A stretch of 43,465 nt of DNA, taken from positions 1 to 43,465 of the forward strand of contig JAGMCH010000007.1 in the NCBI GenBank assembly GCA_023129255.1, in the 5' to 3' direction. The notes under the pieces are model-generated. The model did no database searches and was not told where the DNA came from. It saw nothing but the letters and a program-made list of their open reading frames with translations. The translations under genes and the position numbers were made by a program. Shown here one piece after another: positions 22,381 to 29,978 of the stretch. The stretch comes from Dehalococcoidales bacterium. GTDB lineage: Bacteria; Chloroflexota; Dehalococcoidia; Dehalococcoidales; BS750m-G39. Every line of letters begins with the position of its first letter. The stretch's first letter is position 1.

Positions 22381-22911
22381 ATGCAAGTCTTCAGCATCAT
22401 TAAGAAGAGGAGAAGCGTTAGATTCTACACTGACGAGGCTATTGCCGAGGACAAGCTGAAAAAGCTAGTAGAAGCTGCAATTTGGGCACCGAGTGCAGGC
22501 AATATTCATGCTTGGAATATAGTAATACTTGAACGGAAAGAAGACATTGAACGGGTAAAAGCCATTTCTCCAGGAATACTAGGTAACCCTACGGCACTGA
22601 TGATATTGTGTGCCGACAAGAGAAGGGCCTATGATAAGAGAGGGGAGGTGGGAAGGGATGTATTATCCATAATGGATATCGCTATAGCCGCTCAGAATAT
22701 CTGTCTGGAGGCGACAGAACTCGGTCTAGGCTCATGTATAATAAGGTCATTCAATCAAGATGCCGTAAGGGAGCTTTTGGACTTGCCTAAGAACATTGCT
22801 CCTGAGCTACTGGTGTCTCTAGGTTATCCCAGGAGCATCCCAAATTCTCCACCAAGAAGAACGGCGGAAGACACGGTCATTTGCTGGATAAAAGGGGGAA
22901 ACGACCAATGA
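22381..22911 (+). CDS. Nitroreductase family protein
   Basis: The 176-residue FMN-dependent oxidoreductase has the family start FSIIKKRRSVRFYTDEAI, AIWAPSAGNIHAWNIVIL for flavin binding, DIAIAAQNICLEATELGLGSCIIRSF, and a C-terminal VSLGYPR segment. Such proteins transfer hydride from NAD(P)H to nitro compounds, quinones or other small acceptors. The real substrate is unknown. A GGAGGT site lies 7 bases before the ATG. Its stop overlaps the next start (ATGA), so the two are coupled. Confidence 0.9.
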   Translation: MQVFSIIKKRRSVRFYTDEAIAEDKLKKLVEAAIWAPSAGNIHAWNIVILERKEDIERVKAISPGILGNPTALMILCADKRRAYDKRGEVGRDVLSIMDIAIAAQNICLEATELGLGSCIIRSFNQDAVRELLDLPKNIAPELLVSLGYPRSIPNSPPRRTAEDTVICWIKGGNDQ

Positions 22912-23222
22912 AAGGTAACATTGAGGAAGAGAAACTTAGATACGACCTGCTTAAGTTATTTTGTTACATAATTACCAGTGCCAGGGGTTGCATTGAAGAA
23001 CCAAAACTATATGGGCCATTTAGATTGATTGATTCTGTGGAGAGAATCATCACCCTACTTGATAATGAAGGTCTAGCCGATGACTTCCTAAAAAAGGAAA
23101 GGGTAAAAATCGAAGAAAACAAATACCTGGTTATGCAAGATGAGGAGGGTTTTATAAAATTTCTGGATGAATTAGTTATTGACTTTACCAAAAAACTAAA
23201 AGAGGGTGCTGTTAAAAAATAG
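22908..23222 (+). CDS. Small conserved protein, DUF6092-like
   Basis: The track begins at a TTG at 22881, but the ATG at 22908, overlapping the nitroreductase stop and preceded by AAAAGGGGGA, is the better start (104 residues). The sequence YDLLKLFCYIITSARGCIEEPKLYGPFRLIDSVERII resembles a small helical family that I associate with DUF6092, which is found near oxidoreductases. No catalytic motif is visible. It is mostly alpha-helical with a charged C-terminus. Coupling to the nitroreductase suggests a joint role. Confidence 0.6.
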   Translation: MKGNIEEEKLRYDLLKLFCYIITSARGCIEEPKLYGPFRLIDSVERIITLLDNEGLADDFLKKERVKIEENKYLVMQDEEGFIKFLDELVIDFTKKLKEGAVKK

Positions 23223-23231
23223 CCCTGGAAA

Positions 23232-23244
23232 TAGGGACTCCCTA
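23232..23244. promoter_or_regulatory. TAGGG-ACT-CCCTA palindrome
   Basis: This is a perfect inverted repeat with 5-bp arms and a 3-bp centre, between the DUF6092-like gene and the racemase pseudogene. It resembles the boxes at 26111-26125 and 26131-26147. It is a candidate operator for the NarL-type regulator encoded nearby. Confidence 0.4.
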
Positions 23245-23311
23245 GAATGGGGACATATGTATAGTCAGTCTTATCAATGTATCATGGCTAATGACATAAG
23301 CAAGGCAGAAT

Positions 23312-23698
23312 CAGCCTGCAGCCGATTCTGTGCCTAGAGAGGACGATATGGCTACTATCCATCGAATCATCTACAATGAGCTCTGTCAAGGTAGGTTCAA
23401 GTCTTCTTCACGCCGCACTTGTATCGACATTATCAACAGGCTGGTCGGTAGAGGTGCCGAGGGCATTATACTCGGATACACCGAACTCCCCTTGCTTATT
23501 CAGCCCGGTGATATGGATGTCCCGGTATTCGATACTACTCGGCTCCATGCGGAAGCAGCAGTCAACATGGCACTCGCTGAAGGGAATGTTGCACCTGCTC
23601 CTAGGCATTTAACAAAAGGGCGTTTTGTTCAAAGTTCGCATATTGACGTTGTCAATTCACGTCTATTAGTTAGCGAGCAGGTTACACTTAATACTTGA
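23312..23698 (+). pseudogene. C-terminal remnant of an aspartate/glutamate racemase gene
   Basis: The segment MATIHRIIYNELCQG...GRGAEGIILGYTELPLLIQ...VPVFDTTRLHAEAAVNMAL is the C-terminal half of an Asp/Glu racemase (RacD-like). In functional members the motif is ILGCTEIPLL with the second catalytic cysteine; here it is ILGYTELPLL. The N-terminal half is missing and the upstream frame is closed by stops, for example just before 23312. Loss of half the protein and of the catalytic cysteine make this a pseudogene. It may derive from a relative of the hydantoin-type racemase gene at 19.4 kb, but the families differ. Confidence 0.75.
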
Positions 23699-23723
23699 CA
23701 AAGCCTGGTTCTTGCTCTATTTT
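23695..23723 (+). promoter_or_regulatory. Promoter of the histidine kinase gene
   Basis: TTGACA (23695-23700) and TATTTT (23718-23723) are 17 bp apart, and the kinase ATG follows at 23761 after an AGAGGAGGCGG site. A TATAAT at 23729-23734 lies too far from this -35 but could act with another upstream hexamer. Confidence 0.6.
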
Positions 23724-23760
23724 TTACATATAATTTATACATATTAAAGAGGAGGCGGAG

Positions 23761-25413
23761 ATGGGTAGGAAAGAGGCAGCAATTCAACGAGCCGCTAGAG
23801 ATACAGGTTTGGACATAAGCCTGCAGGACGTAGTGGATGGCGTTGAAGATGAGCTTCTGGTCATTGATGATAAGTACTGTGTCCGCTTCGCCAATGCAGC
23901 AATGCAACGCAGGGTGTGTGAAGGCACCGGGGCACCCCTTGGCAGGCGTTGCTATGAGGTCTTCCAGTGCAGAGACAAGCCTTGCAGTTCACCCCTTTGG
24001 GAATGCCCGCTTAGAAGTGTACTAGAAAGGGGGGTGGGGACAACAGTTATTCATCATGACCACTCCTTGGAGGGGGACAAGTATGTCAGGGTTACCGCGT
24101 ACCCGCTTAGGGACAGTAGTGGCAATGTCAAGGCAATACTTGAGCTGAGGAGGAATGTTACCGCAGAAAGGGAGCTGGAGACCCAGATACTGAGGCGACA
24201 TCACCAGCTCTTGGCATTGAGTCACATTTCAAGTGCCGTGAGTGGTCTGCGGGATTTGGACGCTGTCCTAAGGATTGCCTTGGATAATGTGCTAGAGATC
24301 ATTAACGGCGCCATTGGAGGAATTCTGCTCTTGGACAACGATACCAAAACCCTGCGCTATCGTGTACATCGCGGCTTGTCCGCTAAATATGCCGAGGATA
24401 TGCGGACACCCCTCGGCGAGGGGATAGCAGGAAAAGTAGCCCAAACCGGTGAGCCCATGTTGTTGGAAGACATCTCTAAAGATCCGCGTACTGCTCACCC
24501 CGATTTGATAAGTGCAGAGGGTATTAAGGGGTTCATCAGTGTTCCTCTGAAAGCAAAGGATAAAGTGGTAGGTGTGATGAATGTTGCCAGTCATGTGGCA
24601 GGGCGCTTCGGCGCAGATGATGTTTCCCTCCTTAATTCCATTGGGGACTATCTCGGCACTACAATTGAGCAAGCAAGACTATACGAGCGACTGGCAAGGG
24701 CGGGGGAAAGATATAGAGACCTTCTCAAACATGCTCTAACTACCCAAGAGCAGGAGCGAAAAAGGATTGCCCGAGAGCTGCATGATGAGACCAGCCAAGC
24801 GCTTACCAGCTTGACCCTAAGCCTGATGGCTATTATAGGAATGGCGGAAATGAAAGGTTTTGGAGACGCTGAGTTTATGGAGAAGCTTAAGACGACGCAC
24901 TCCTATGCGGTTTATGCCGGCAATGAGATAGTAAAGCTCATGAAGGAACTCCGCCCCACCTTGTTGGATGAGCTAGGAATGCCAGCTGCAATCCACCGGT
25001 ATGCTAAGGATACCCTTCAAGCTCAAGGCATTAATGTATCTGCGGAATTTATAGGCACTGAACAGCGCTTGCCGCCGGAAATTGAAGTAACGCTTTTCCG
25101 CATCGCTCAGGGAGTAATGGGCAACATCCTGGAGCACTCAGGGGCGAAGAATGTCTCAATCAAGCTAGAGTGCAACGCCAGTGAGTGTGTATTAATTATC
25201 AAGGATGACGGCAAAGGCTTTGATGTCAGCAAGCTCACACAGGTGGAGCCTGGTGGTCGGGGCGCGGGCTTATTCACCATGAGGGAAAGATTGAGTTTGT
25301 TGGGTGGCACTGGTCGTATCGAGTCCAAGCCGGGGCAAGGGACAAAGATTATAGCCAAGGTTCCACTGGTGAGGGATGTGGAAGGTGAAGAAGATAAGAG
25401 TATTAATAGCTGA
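23761..25413 (+). CDS. PAS-GAF sensor histidine kinase, NarX/DegS type
   Basis: The 550-residue kinase lacks membrane segments and is probably cytoplasmic. Domains: PAS (about 20-135), GAF (about 150-305), HisKA_3 dimerisation with phosphorylated His341 in QERKRIARELHDETSQ, and HATPase (about 425-540; HSGAKNVSIKL, DDGKGFD, GAGLFTMRERLSLLGG). The PAS contains a cysteine set at about 53, 64, 70, 75 and 82, C-Y-E-V-F-Q-C-(x4)-C-(x6)-C-P-L. This set occurs in sensors of anaerobes and may bind a redox cofactor. It overlaps the response regulator gene by about 30-40 bases. The pair probably controls the downstream C1 genes. Confidence 0.9.
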   Translation: MGRKEAAIQRAARDTGLDISLQDVVDGVEDELLVIDDKYCVRFANAAMQRRVCEGTGAPLGRRCYEVFQCRDKPCSSPLWECPLRSVLERGVGTTVIHHDHSLEGDKYVRVTAYPLRDSSGNVKAILELRRNVTAERELETQILRRHHQLLALSHISSAVSGLRDLDAVLRIALDNVLEIINGAIGGILLLDNDTKTLRYRVHRGLSAKYAEDMRTPLGEGIAGKVAQTGEPMLLEDISKDPRTAHPDLISAEGIKGFISVPLKAKDKVVGVMNVASHVAGRFGADDVSLLNSIGDYLGTTIEQARLYERLARAGERYRDLLKHALTTQEQERKRIARELHDETSQALTSLTLSLMAIIGMAEMKGFGDAEFMEKLKTTHSYAVYAGNEIVKLMKELRPTLLDELGMPAAIHRYAKDTLQAQGINVSAEFIGTEQRLPPEIEVTLFRIAQGVMGNILEHSGAKNVSIKLECNASECVLIIKDDGKGFDVSKLTQVEPGGRGAGLFTMRERLSLLGGTGRIESKPGQGTKIIAKVPLVRDVEGEEDKSINS

Positions 25414-26038
25414 TGACCATACCCTCGTGCGAGATGGAATTCGTGCTCTACTAGCCCTTGTTGCAGATGTAGAAGTTGTCGGTGAGGCAGCAAATGGAAA
25501 GGAAGCTCTTGAGAAAGTAAAAGAGCTTATACCTGATGTGGTGCTCATGGACCTGGCGATGCCCATCATGAGCGGACTGGAAGCAACACGCAGAATACGC
25601 AGGGAATTCCCGAAAACCCGGGTGCTGGTAATAACCCAGTACGACGATAGCGAATATGTCATCCCTATTATCGAGGCAGGAGCCTGCGGGTACGTTACTA
25701 AGATGGCAGCATTTTCAGAGCTTACCTCAGCTATTCACGCCGCCTACAGGGGAGATTCCTTTCTGTCTCCCTCAGCGGCAACAGCCCTTGTTGAGGAATA
25801 TCAGCTGAAAACCAGTGTAGGTGGAGAAAAAGACCCTTACCAGCGGTTGACCGATAGGGAAAGGGAGGTTCTTAAGCTGGTCGTAGAGGGACATACTGCG
25901 CGGGAAATAGCGGATATGCTGGTTGTCAGCCCTAAGACTGTAGAGTGGTACAAAACCAGCCTGATGAACAAGCTGAACATCCACAATAGGACCGACCTCA
26001 TCAAGTTTGCCATACGCAAGCGAATTATAACCCTGTGA
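25385..26038 (+). CDS. NarL/FixJ-type response regulator
   Basis: It has a receiver domain with acidic ADDH, phospho-acceptor Asp in VVLMDLAMP, TQY and the lysine of YVTKMA, then a LuxR-type helix-turn-helix (LTDREREVLKLVVEGHTAREIADMLVVSPKTVEWYK). It is a DNA-binding regulator, partner of the overlapping kinase. The track starts at an ATG at 25376; a GTG at 25385 (VKKIRVLIADD) fits the family start better. Neither has a clear ribosome-binding site, so coupling to the kinase is likely. Palindromes of the TAGGG/CCCTA type just downstream may be its targets. Confidence 0.9.
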   Translation: MKKIRVLIADDHTLVRDGIRALLALVADVEVVGEAANGKEALEKVKELIPDVVLMDLAMPIMSGLEATRRIRREFPKTRVLVITQYDDSEYVIPIIEAGACGYVTKMAAFSELTSAIHAAYRGDSFLSPSAATALVEEYQLKTSVGGEKDPYQRLTDREREVLKLVVEGHTAREIADMLVVSPKTVEWYKTSLMNKLNIHNRTDLIKFAIRKRIITL

Positions 26039-26110
26039 TGGCATAAACGAAACCTCCCCCATTCACCTTACCAGAGTCGCCTCTTGACCGTGACTTACCA
26101 CCTCTGTAAA

Positions 26111-26147
26111 TAGGGGGTTTCCCTAGTGAAAATTCCCTAGGGGAATT
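26111..26147. promoter_or_regulatory. Two palindromes upstream of the flavin/Fe-S/MvhD fusion gene
   Basis: TAGGG-GGTTT-CCCTA (26111-26125) and AATTCCC-TAG-GGGAATT (26131-26147) lie side by side in the 190-base gap after the response regulator. The first shares half-sites with 23232-23244. Two inverted repeats one turn or two apart are typical of NarL-family binding. No strong promoter hexamers follow, which suits an activated promoter. Confidence 0.45.
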
Positions 26148-26228
26148 ACTGCCCATCCCCGTATATTTCCTATTGCCTCCCTGTAACAAAGAGGTACTAT
26201 ATAGTTAGACTCTGATGTTACTACTCAA

Positions 26229-28358
26229 ATGGGGGGCATGATGCATTCACCCGTAAGTGATGCCCATAATTATAGAGCCAATCGAACGGAGAAGTATCTT
26301 GACCACAGCCTCATGCCTCCCTGCCAAGCTGCCTGCCCCTTACATATGGATGTCAGAGGATATGTTGATTTGGTTGCCCAGGGAAAGATCATGGAAGCGT
26401 TGCAGAGCATAAGAAGTGGCAACCCTTTTCCCTCTATCTGTGCCTATGTTTGTACTCATCCCTGCGAGGATGCCTGCCGGCGCTGTCAGGTAGATAAACC
26501 TGTCGCTATCCGGGCGTTGAAGAGATTTGCAGTGGAATTCGGTGGTGACAGGATGGTCCAGGCTGAAGCCGAGACTACACAACAGGAAAAGGTTGCCATA
26601 GTAGGGTCCGGTCCAGCTGGAATGGCTTGCGCTTACTATCTAAGGAAGCTTGGCTATCCGGCAACTATCTTCGAGGCTCATTCAGAGATGGGGGGTATGC
26701 TCAGAGTCGGTATTCCTCAATATCGCCTTCCCCGCCAAGTACTGGATACCGAAGTTCAAAGGCTAACTCAGATGGGGGTTGAAATCAGGCTCAGTACAAA
26801 GGTGGTATCCCTGGACCTGCTATTTGACCTGGGCTACAAGGCTATCTTTATAACCATAGGTGCCCATCAAAGCCTTAGAATGGGTATAGAAGGAGAAGAG
26901 AGCCCGGGGGTAATAGACGGGGCAACCTTTCTCCGTGAAGTAAACCTCGGGCTTAAGCCGTCTCTAGGGGAAAGAGTTGCTGTGGTGGGAGGGGGGAATG
27001 TGGCTATTGATGCTGCCCGCACCGCAGTTCGGCTGGGGACAAAGAGGGTGAATATTCTCTACCGCCGCGGCCGGGCGGAAATGCCAGCGGATCCTGAAGA
27101 GGTAGAACAAGCACTGGGAGAAGGAATAGAGATTCTGTTCCTGGTGATACCGACTAGAATCAAAAGGGGAAATGGGCGGTTAAGCGTAACCTGCGTAAGG
27201 ATGGAGCTTGGCGCACCGGATGCTAGTAGCAGGCGTCGCCCCGTGCCCATCAAGGACAGCGAATTCAATGAGGAATTCGATACTTTAATTACTGCTATTG
27301 GACAAGCACCTCAGACCCCGGGTGGTTTCGACGTTCGCATGGGTAAGGGCAGTACTATTCAGGTTGACCCGACCACGCTCACTACCAATAGGGTGGGGGT
27401 CTTCGCCGGAGGGGATGCTGTAACCGGGCCAGCTACTGTAACCGAGGCATTAGCAGCTGGCAGGCTGGCAGCTTCCCGTATTGACGATTATCTTCAGCAC
27501 AGGTATCCAGTAGCTGGCAAAGCGGAGAGAGAAAAGCTGGTAGGCGACCTACTGCCTGAAACAATAGAAATGATAAGGAAAATCAGCCGACTTGAGCCAC
27601 CAATTCTTCTTCCTGAAGCAAGGGTGAAAGACTTCGAGCCAGTGGAGCTTGTCTATGACTGGGAAACTGCTACCAACGAGGCGAGAAGGTGTCTGCGGTG
27701 CGGTATGGGCGCGGAAATCCTGTTTCAAGATAAGTGCGCCACTTGTCTGACCTGCTTGAAGGTCTGTCCGTATCATGTACCCTGCCTGGATGCCAGTGGC
27801 ACAATCCAGATACCGGCTGAACAGTGCCAGGCTTGCGGTATATGTGTTGCTGAGTGTCCGGCCAAAGTAATTGTTTTGCGCAAACCATATGACCGACGAA
27901 GCATAAATGAAGAGCTGGACCATATCCTCAAGTCTGCAGCAGAATCAAAATCAAAGCCGTTCATTGTCGGCTTTTGCTGCCAGTATGGACTCTTTGGCAT
28001 CGGCACTCTGGCAAACCTATGGAGGGGGGCCAAGGCTGGTGTCTGGATTGTGCCTGTTCTTTGTGTAGCCAAGGTAGAGGCTGAACAGATATTGCGTGCC
28101 TTTGAGATGGGTGCCGAGGGAGTTTTCATCGCCGGCTGCGGAGAACAATGTTCCAGGGAAGACACTGCCTTCTGGGTTCGCCAGCGCGTTGAAAAGGTTA
28201 GAAAAGTGCTAGCGCAGGTTGGCTTTGAGACAGAGCGTCTGCAGACTTTTTTCCCAAGCACTACCAATGAAGACCTTGCCCCGGAGCTGGATAAGTTCGC
28301 TGAACAAATAGGCAGGCTCTATTTAGCCTCAGCAATAATGCAGGAGGTGAAAAGTTGA
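26229..28358 (+). CDS. NfnB/GltD-like flavoprotein fused to two [4Fe-4S] motifs and an MvhD domain
   Basis: The 709-residue protein is a multi-domain electron carrier. The N-terminal Cys domain (Cys at about 32, 36, 71, 75, 79, 83, 86) matches the GltD/NfnB Fe-S region. FAD binding is at 123-150 (VAIVGSGPAGMACAYYL) and NAD(P) binding at 249-280 (RVAVVGGGNVAIDAA). Two ferredoxin motifs follow (C503-C506-C509-C513 and C533-C536-C539-C543). The C-terminal about 120 residues resemble MvhD/FlpD (FCCQYGLFG, VPVLC, AFEMGAEGVFIAGCGEQC). In MvhD the domain passes electrons between hydrogenase or formate dehydrogenase and HdrA. Followed by metV and metF genes, it probably delivers electrons from NAD(P)H to, or links ferredoxin with, methylene-THF reductase. 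ATGs at 26238 and 26241 are alternative starts. Confidence 0.85.
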   Translation: MGGMMHSPVSDAHNYRANRTEKYLDHSLMPPCQAACPLHMDVRGYVDLVAQGKIMEALQSIRSGNPFPSICAYVCTHPCEDACRRCQVDKPVAIRALKRFAVEFGGDRMVQAEAETTQQEKVAIVGSGPAGMACAYYLRKLGYPATIFEAHSEMGGMLRVGIPQYRLPRQVLDTEVQRLTQMGVEIRLSTKVVSLDLLFDLGYKAIFITIGAHQSLRMGIEGEESPGVIDGATFLREVNLGLKPSLGERVAVVGGGNVAIDAARTAVRLGTKRVNILYRRGRAEMPADPEEVEQALGEGIEILFLVIPTRIKRGNGRLSVTCVRMELGAPDASSRRRPVPIKDSEFNEEFDTLITAIGQAPQTPGGFDVRMGKGSTIQVDPTTLTTNRVGVFAGGDAVTGPATVTEALAAGRLAASRIDDYLQHRYPVAGKAEREKLVGDLLPETIEMIRKISRLEPPILLPEARVKDFEPVELVYDWETATNEARRCLRCGMGAEILFQDKCATCLTCLKVCPYHVPCLDASGTIQIPAEQCQACGICVAECPAKVIVLRKPYDRRSINEELDHILKSAAESKSKPFIVGFCCQYGLFGIGTLANLWRGAKAGVWIVPVLCVAKVEAEQILRAFEMGAEGVFIAGCGEQCSREDTAFWVRQRVEKVRKVLAQVGFETERLQTFFPSTTNEDLAPELDKFAEQIGRLYLASAIMQEVKS

Positions 28359-29038
28359 TAGTCGCGGAGCAAAAGTCTTTAGCAGAAATAAGGCAAATGA
28401 TTACCCCTTACCAGAGAGTATTGATTCTCGGTTGTGGCACCTGTATGACAGTTTGTAACGCCGGTGGCGAGCGTGAAGTCTCATTTCTTCATAACGCTTT
28501 GCGGCTCGCAGAGTCAAGGAGCGGAAACGGAATTCACACCTTTTCCGAATACACAGTAAAAAGACAATGCGATTATGAATTCCTGGATTCGCTTGTCGAC
28601 AAAATCGGCGATGTGGATGCCATTCTTTCGCTGGGTTGCGGCATCGGGGTGCAGGCTATAGCCGAACGTCTTCCAGATTTACCCGTTTTGCCCGGTGTTA
28701 ATACCTCTTTCATGGGTATGGCTGAGGAGTGGGGGGTCTGGGATGAGCGGTGCGCTGCCTGTGGCGATTGCATACTGGCAGAGACCGGTGGCATCTGTCC
28801 CATCACCAGGTGCACAAAGGGGATACTCAACGGTCCTTGCGCCGGCACCAAAAACGGTAAATGCGAAGCCAACAAGGATATGGACTGCGCCTGGATCTTA
28901 ATCTACAAGCGCCTGGAAAGACTGGGGCAACTGGACAAAATGCGCCGATATTACCCGTTGAGGAACTTCCGGACAATTCCCAGACCGAGAAGGGTCGCCA
29001 GCAAAGCTAGTATTGATGTAGGAGAGGGCAATGGCTAA
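28355..29038 (+). CDS. metV: MetV-like zinc/Fe-S protein (MTHFR C-terminal domain family)
   Basis: The 227-residue protein corresponds to the MTHFR C-terminal family (PF12225), the MetV subunit that pairs with MetF in acetogens. N-terminal cysteines C27, C30 and C34 lie in LGCGTCMTVC. The diagnostic C-terminal block is WDERCAACGDC...TGGICPITRCTKGILNGPCAGTKNGKCE, with cysteines at about 133, 136, 139, 148, 153, 162, 170 and 178. MetV probably transfers electrons to the MetF flavin. The TTG start overlaps the stop of the upstream gene (TTGA), and its end overlaps metF by 8 bases, so the three genes are translationally coupled. Confidence 0.88.
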   Translation: MIVAEQKSLAEIRQMITPYQRVLILGCGTCMTVCNAGGEREVSFLHNALRLAESRSGNGIHTFSEYTVKRQCDYEFLDSLVDKIGDVDAILSLGCGIGVQAIAERLPDLPVLPGVNTSFMGMAEEWGVWDERCAACGDCILAETGGICPITRCTKGILNGPCAGTKNGKCEANKDMDCAWILIYKRLERLGQLDKMRRYYPLRNFRTIPRPRRVASKASIDVGEGNG

Positions 29039-29933
29039 CTCGTTATTTGAGGAGAAACTCTACTCTGGTGAATTCCTGGTAACAACAGAGGTCGGGCCTC
29101 CTAAAGGCGCGGATATTTCGGAAATGGTTCACCATATAGATTTGCTTAAGGACAAGGTTGACGCCATCAACATCACTGACCATCAAAGCTCCGTGATGCG
29201 TTTCCCCTCGCTGGGTGGCTGCCTATTGGTGAAGGAACGCGGTGGTGAGCCTATCCTTCAGGTGACCTGTCGTGACCGCAACCGCTTGGCGCTTCAAGCT
29301 GACCTTCTTCTGGCATATTCTAGAGGCATCAACAACGTGCTTTGCCTCACCGGAGATTCCGTTGACGTGGGGGACCACAAGGAGGCAAAGCCCGTCTTTG
29401 ACTCGGATTCTGTTCAATTGCTTAAGATAATCAGGACGATGGAATCGGGGACGGATATAGGAGGAAATGAACTCAAAGGTACTCCAAAATTCTGTATTGG
29501 TGCCTCGGTCCACCCCGAAGCAGACTTTATTGAACCGCAACTCATCAAGTTTGATAAGAAGGTTGCTGCCGGGGCGCAATTTTTCCAGACTCAGGGCATT
29601 TTTGACTTACGAAGCCTTCGCCGGTTCATGCAATATGCCTCCCAGTTTGATGTCAAAATTTTAGCCGGGATTATAGTCCTGGCCTCAGCGGGGATGGCTC
29701 GGTATATGAATAACAATGTTCCAGGAATCATTGTTCCTCAAGCCACTATCGATGAGCTTGCCAGTGCGGAGAAGGACAAAAGACTTCAGAAAGGAATCGA
29801 GATTGCTGTGGGCTTGATAAAGACGATAAAGGAGGAAAACCTGTGCCACGGCGTCCATATTATGGCGGTAGGCAATGAAAGGATTGTGCCTGACATTCTG
29901 GAGGCGGCTCAACTAGCAGGTGTTCGTCATTAG
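29031..29933 (+). CDS. metF: Methylenetetrahydrofolate reductase
   Basis: The 300-residue flavoprotein reduces 5,10-methylene-THF to 5-methyl-THF, the last step of the methyl branch of the Wood-Ljungdahl pathway and of methionine supply. Family features are TTEVGPPKGADISE with the catalytic Glu near residue 20, VDAINITDHQSSVMRFPS, CRDRNRLALQADLLLAYSRGINNVLCLTGD, GASVHPEAD, KVAAGAQFFQTQGIFD and VLASAGMARYMNNNVPGI. With metV directly upstream, this is the acetogen-type MetFV arrangement rather than the stand-alone NADH-dependent MetF of enterics. Confidence 0.95.
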   Translation: MANSLFEEKLYSGEFLVTTEVGPPKGADISEMVHHIDLLKDKVDAINITDHQSSVMRFPSLGGCLLVKERGGEPILQVTCRDRNRLALQADLLLAYSRGINNVLCLTGDSVDVGDHKEAKPVFDSDSVQLLKIIRTMESGTDIGGNELKGTPKFCIGASVHPEADFIEPQLIKFDKKVAAGAQFFQTQGIFDLRSLRRFMQYASQFDVKILAGIIVLASAGMARYMNNNVPGIIVPQATIDELASAEKDKRLQKGIEIAVGLIKTIKEENLCHGVHIMAVGNERIVPDILEAAQLAGVRH

Positions 29934-29978
29934 GATGGCGAGCGGGCTAACTAAATCTAACGAAAGGAGGAAAGTGAA

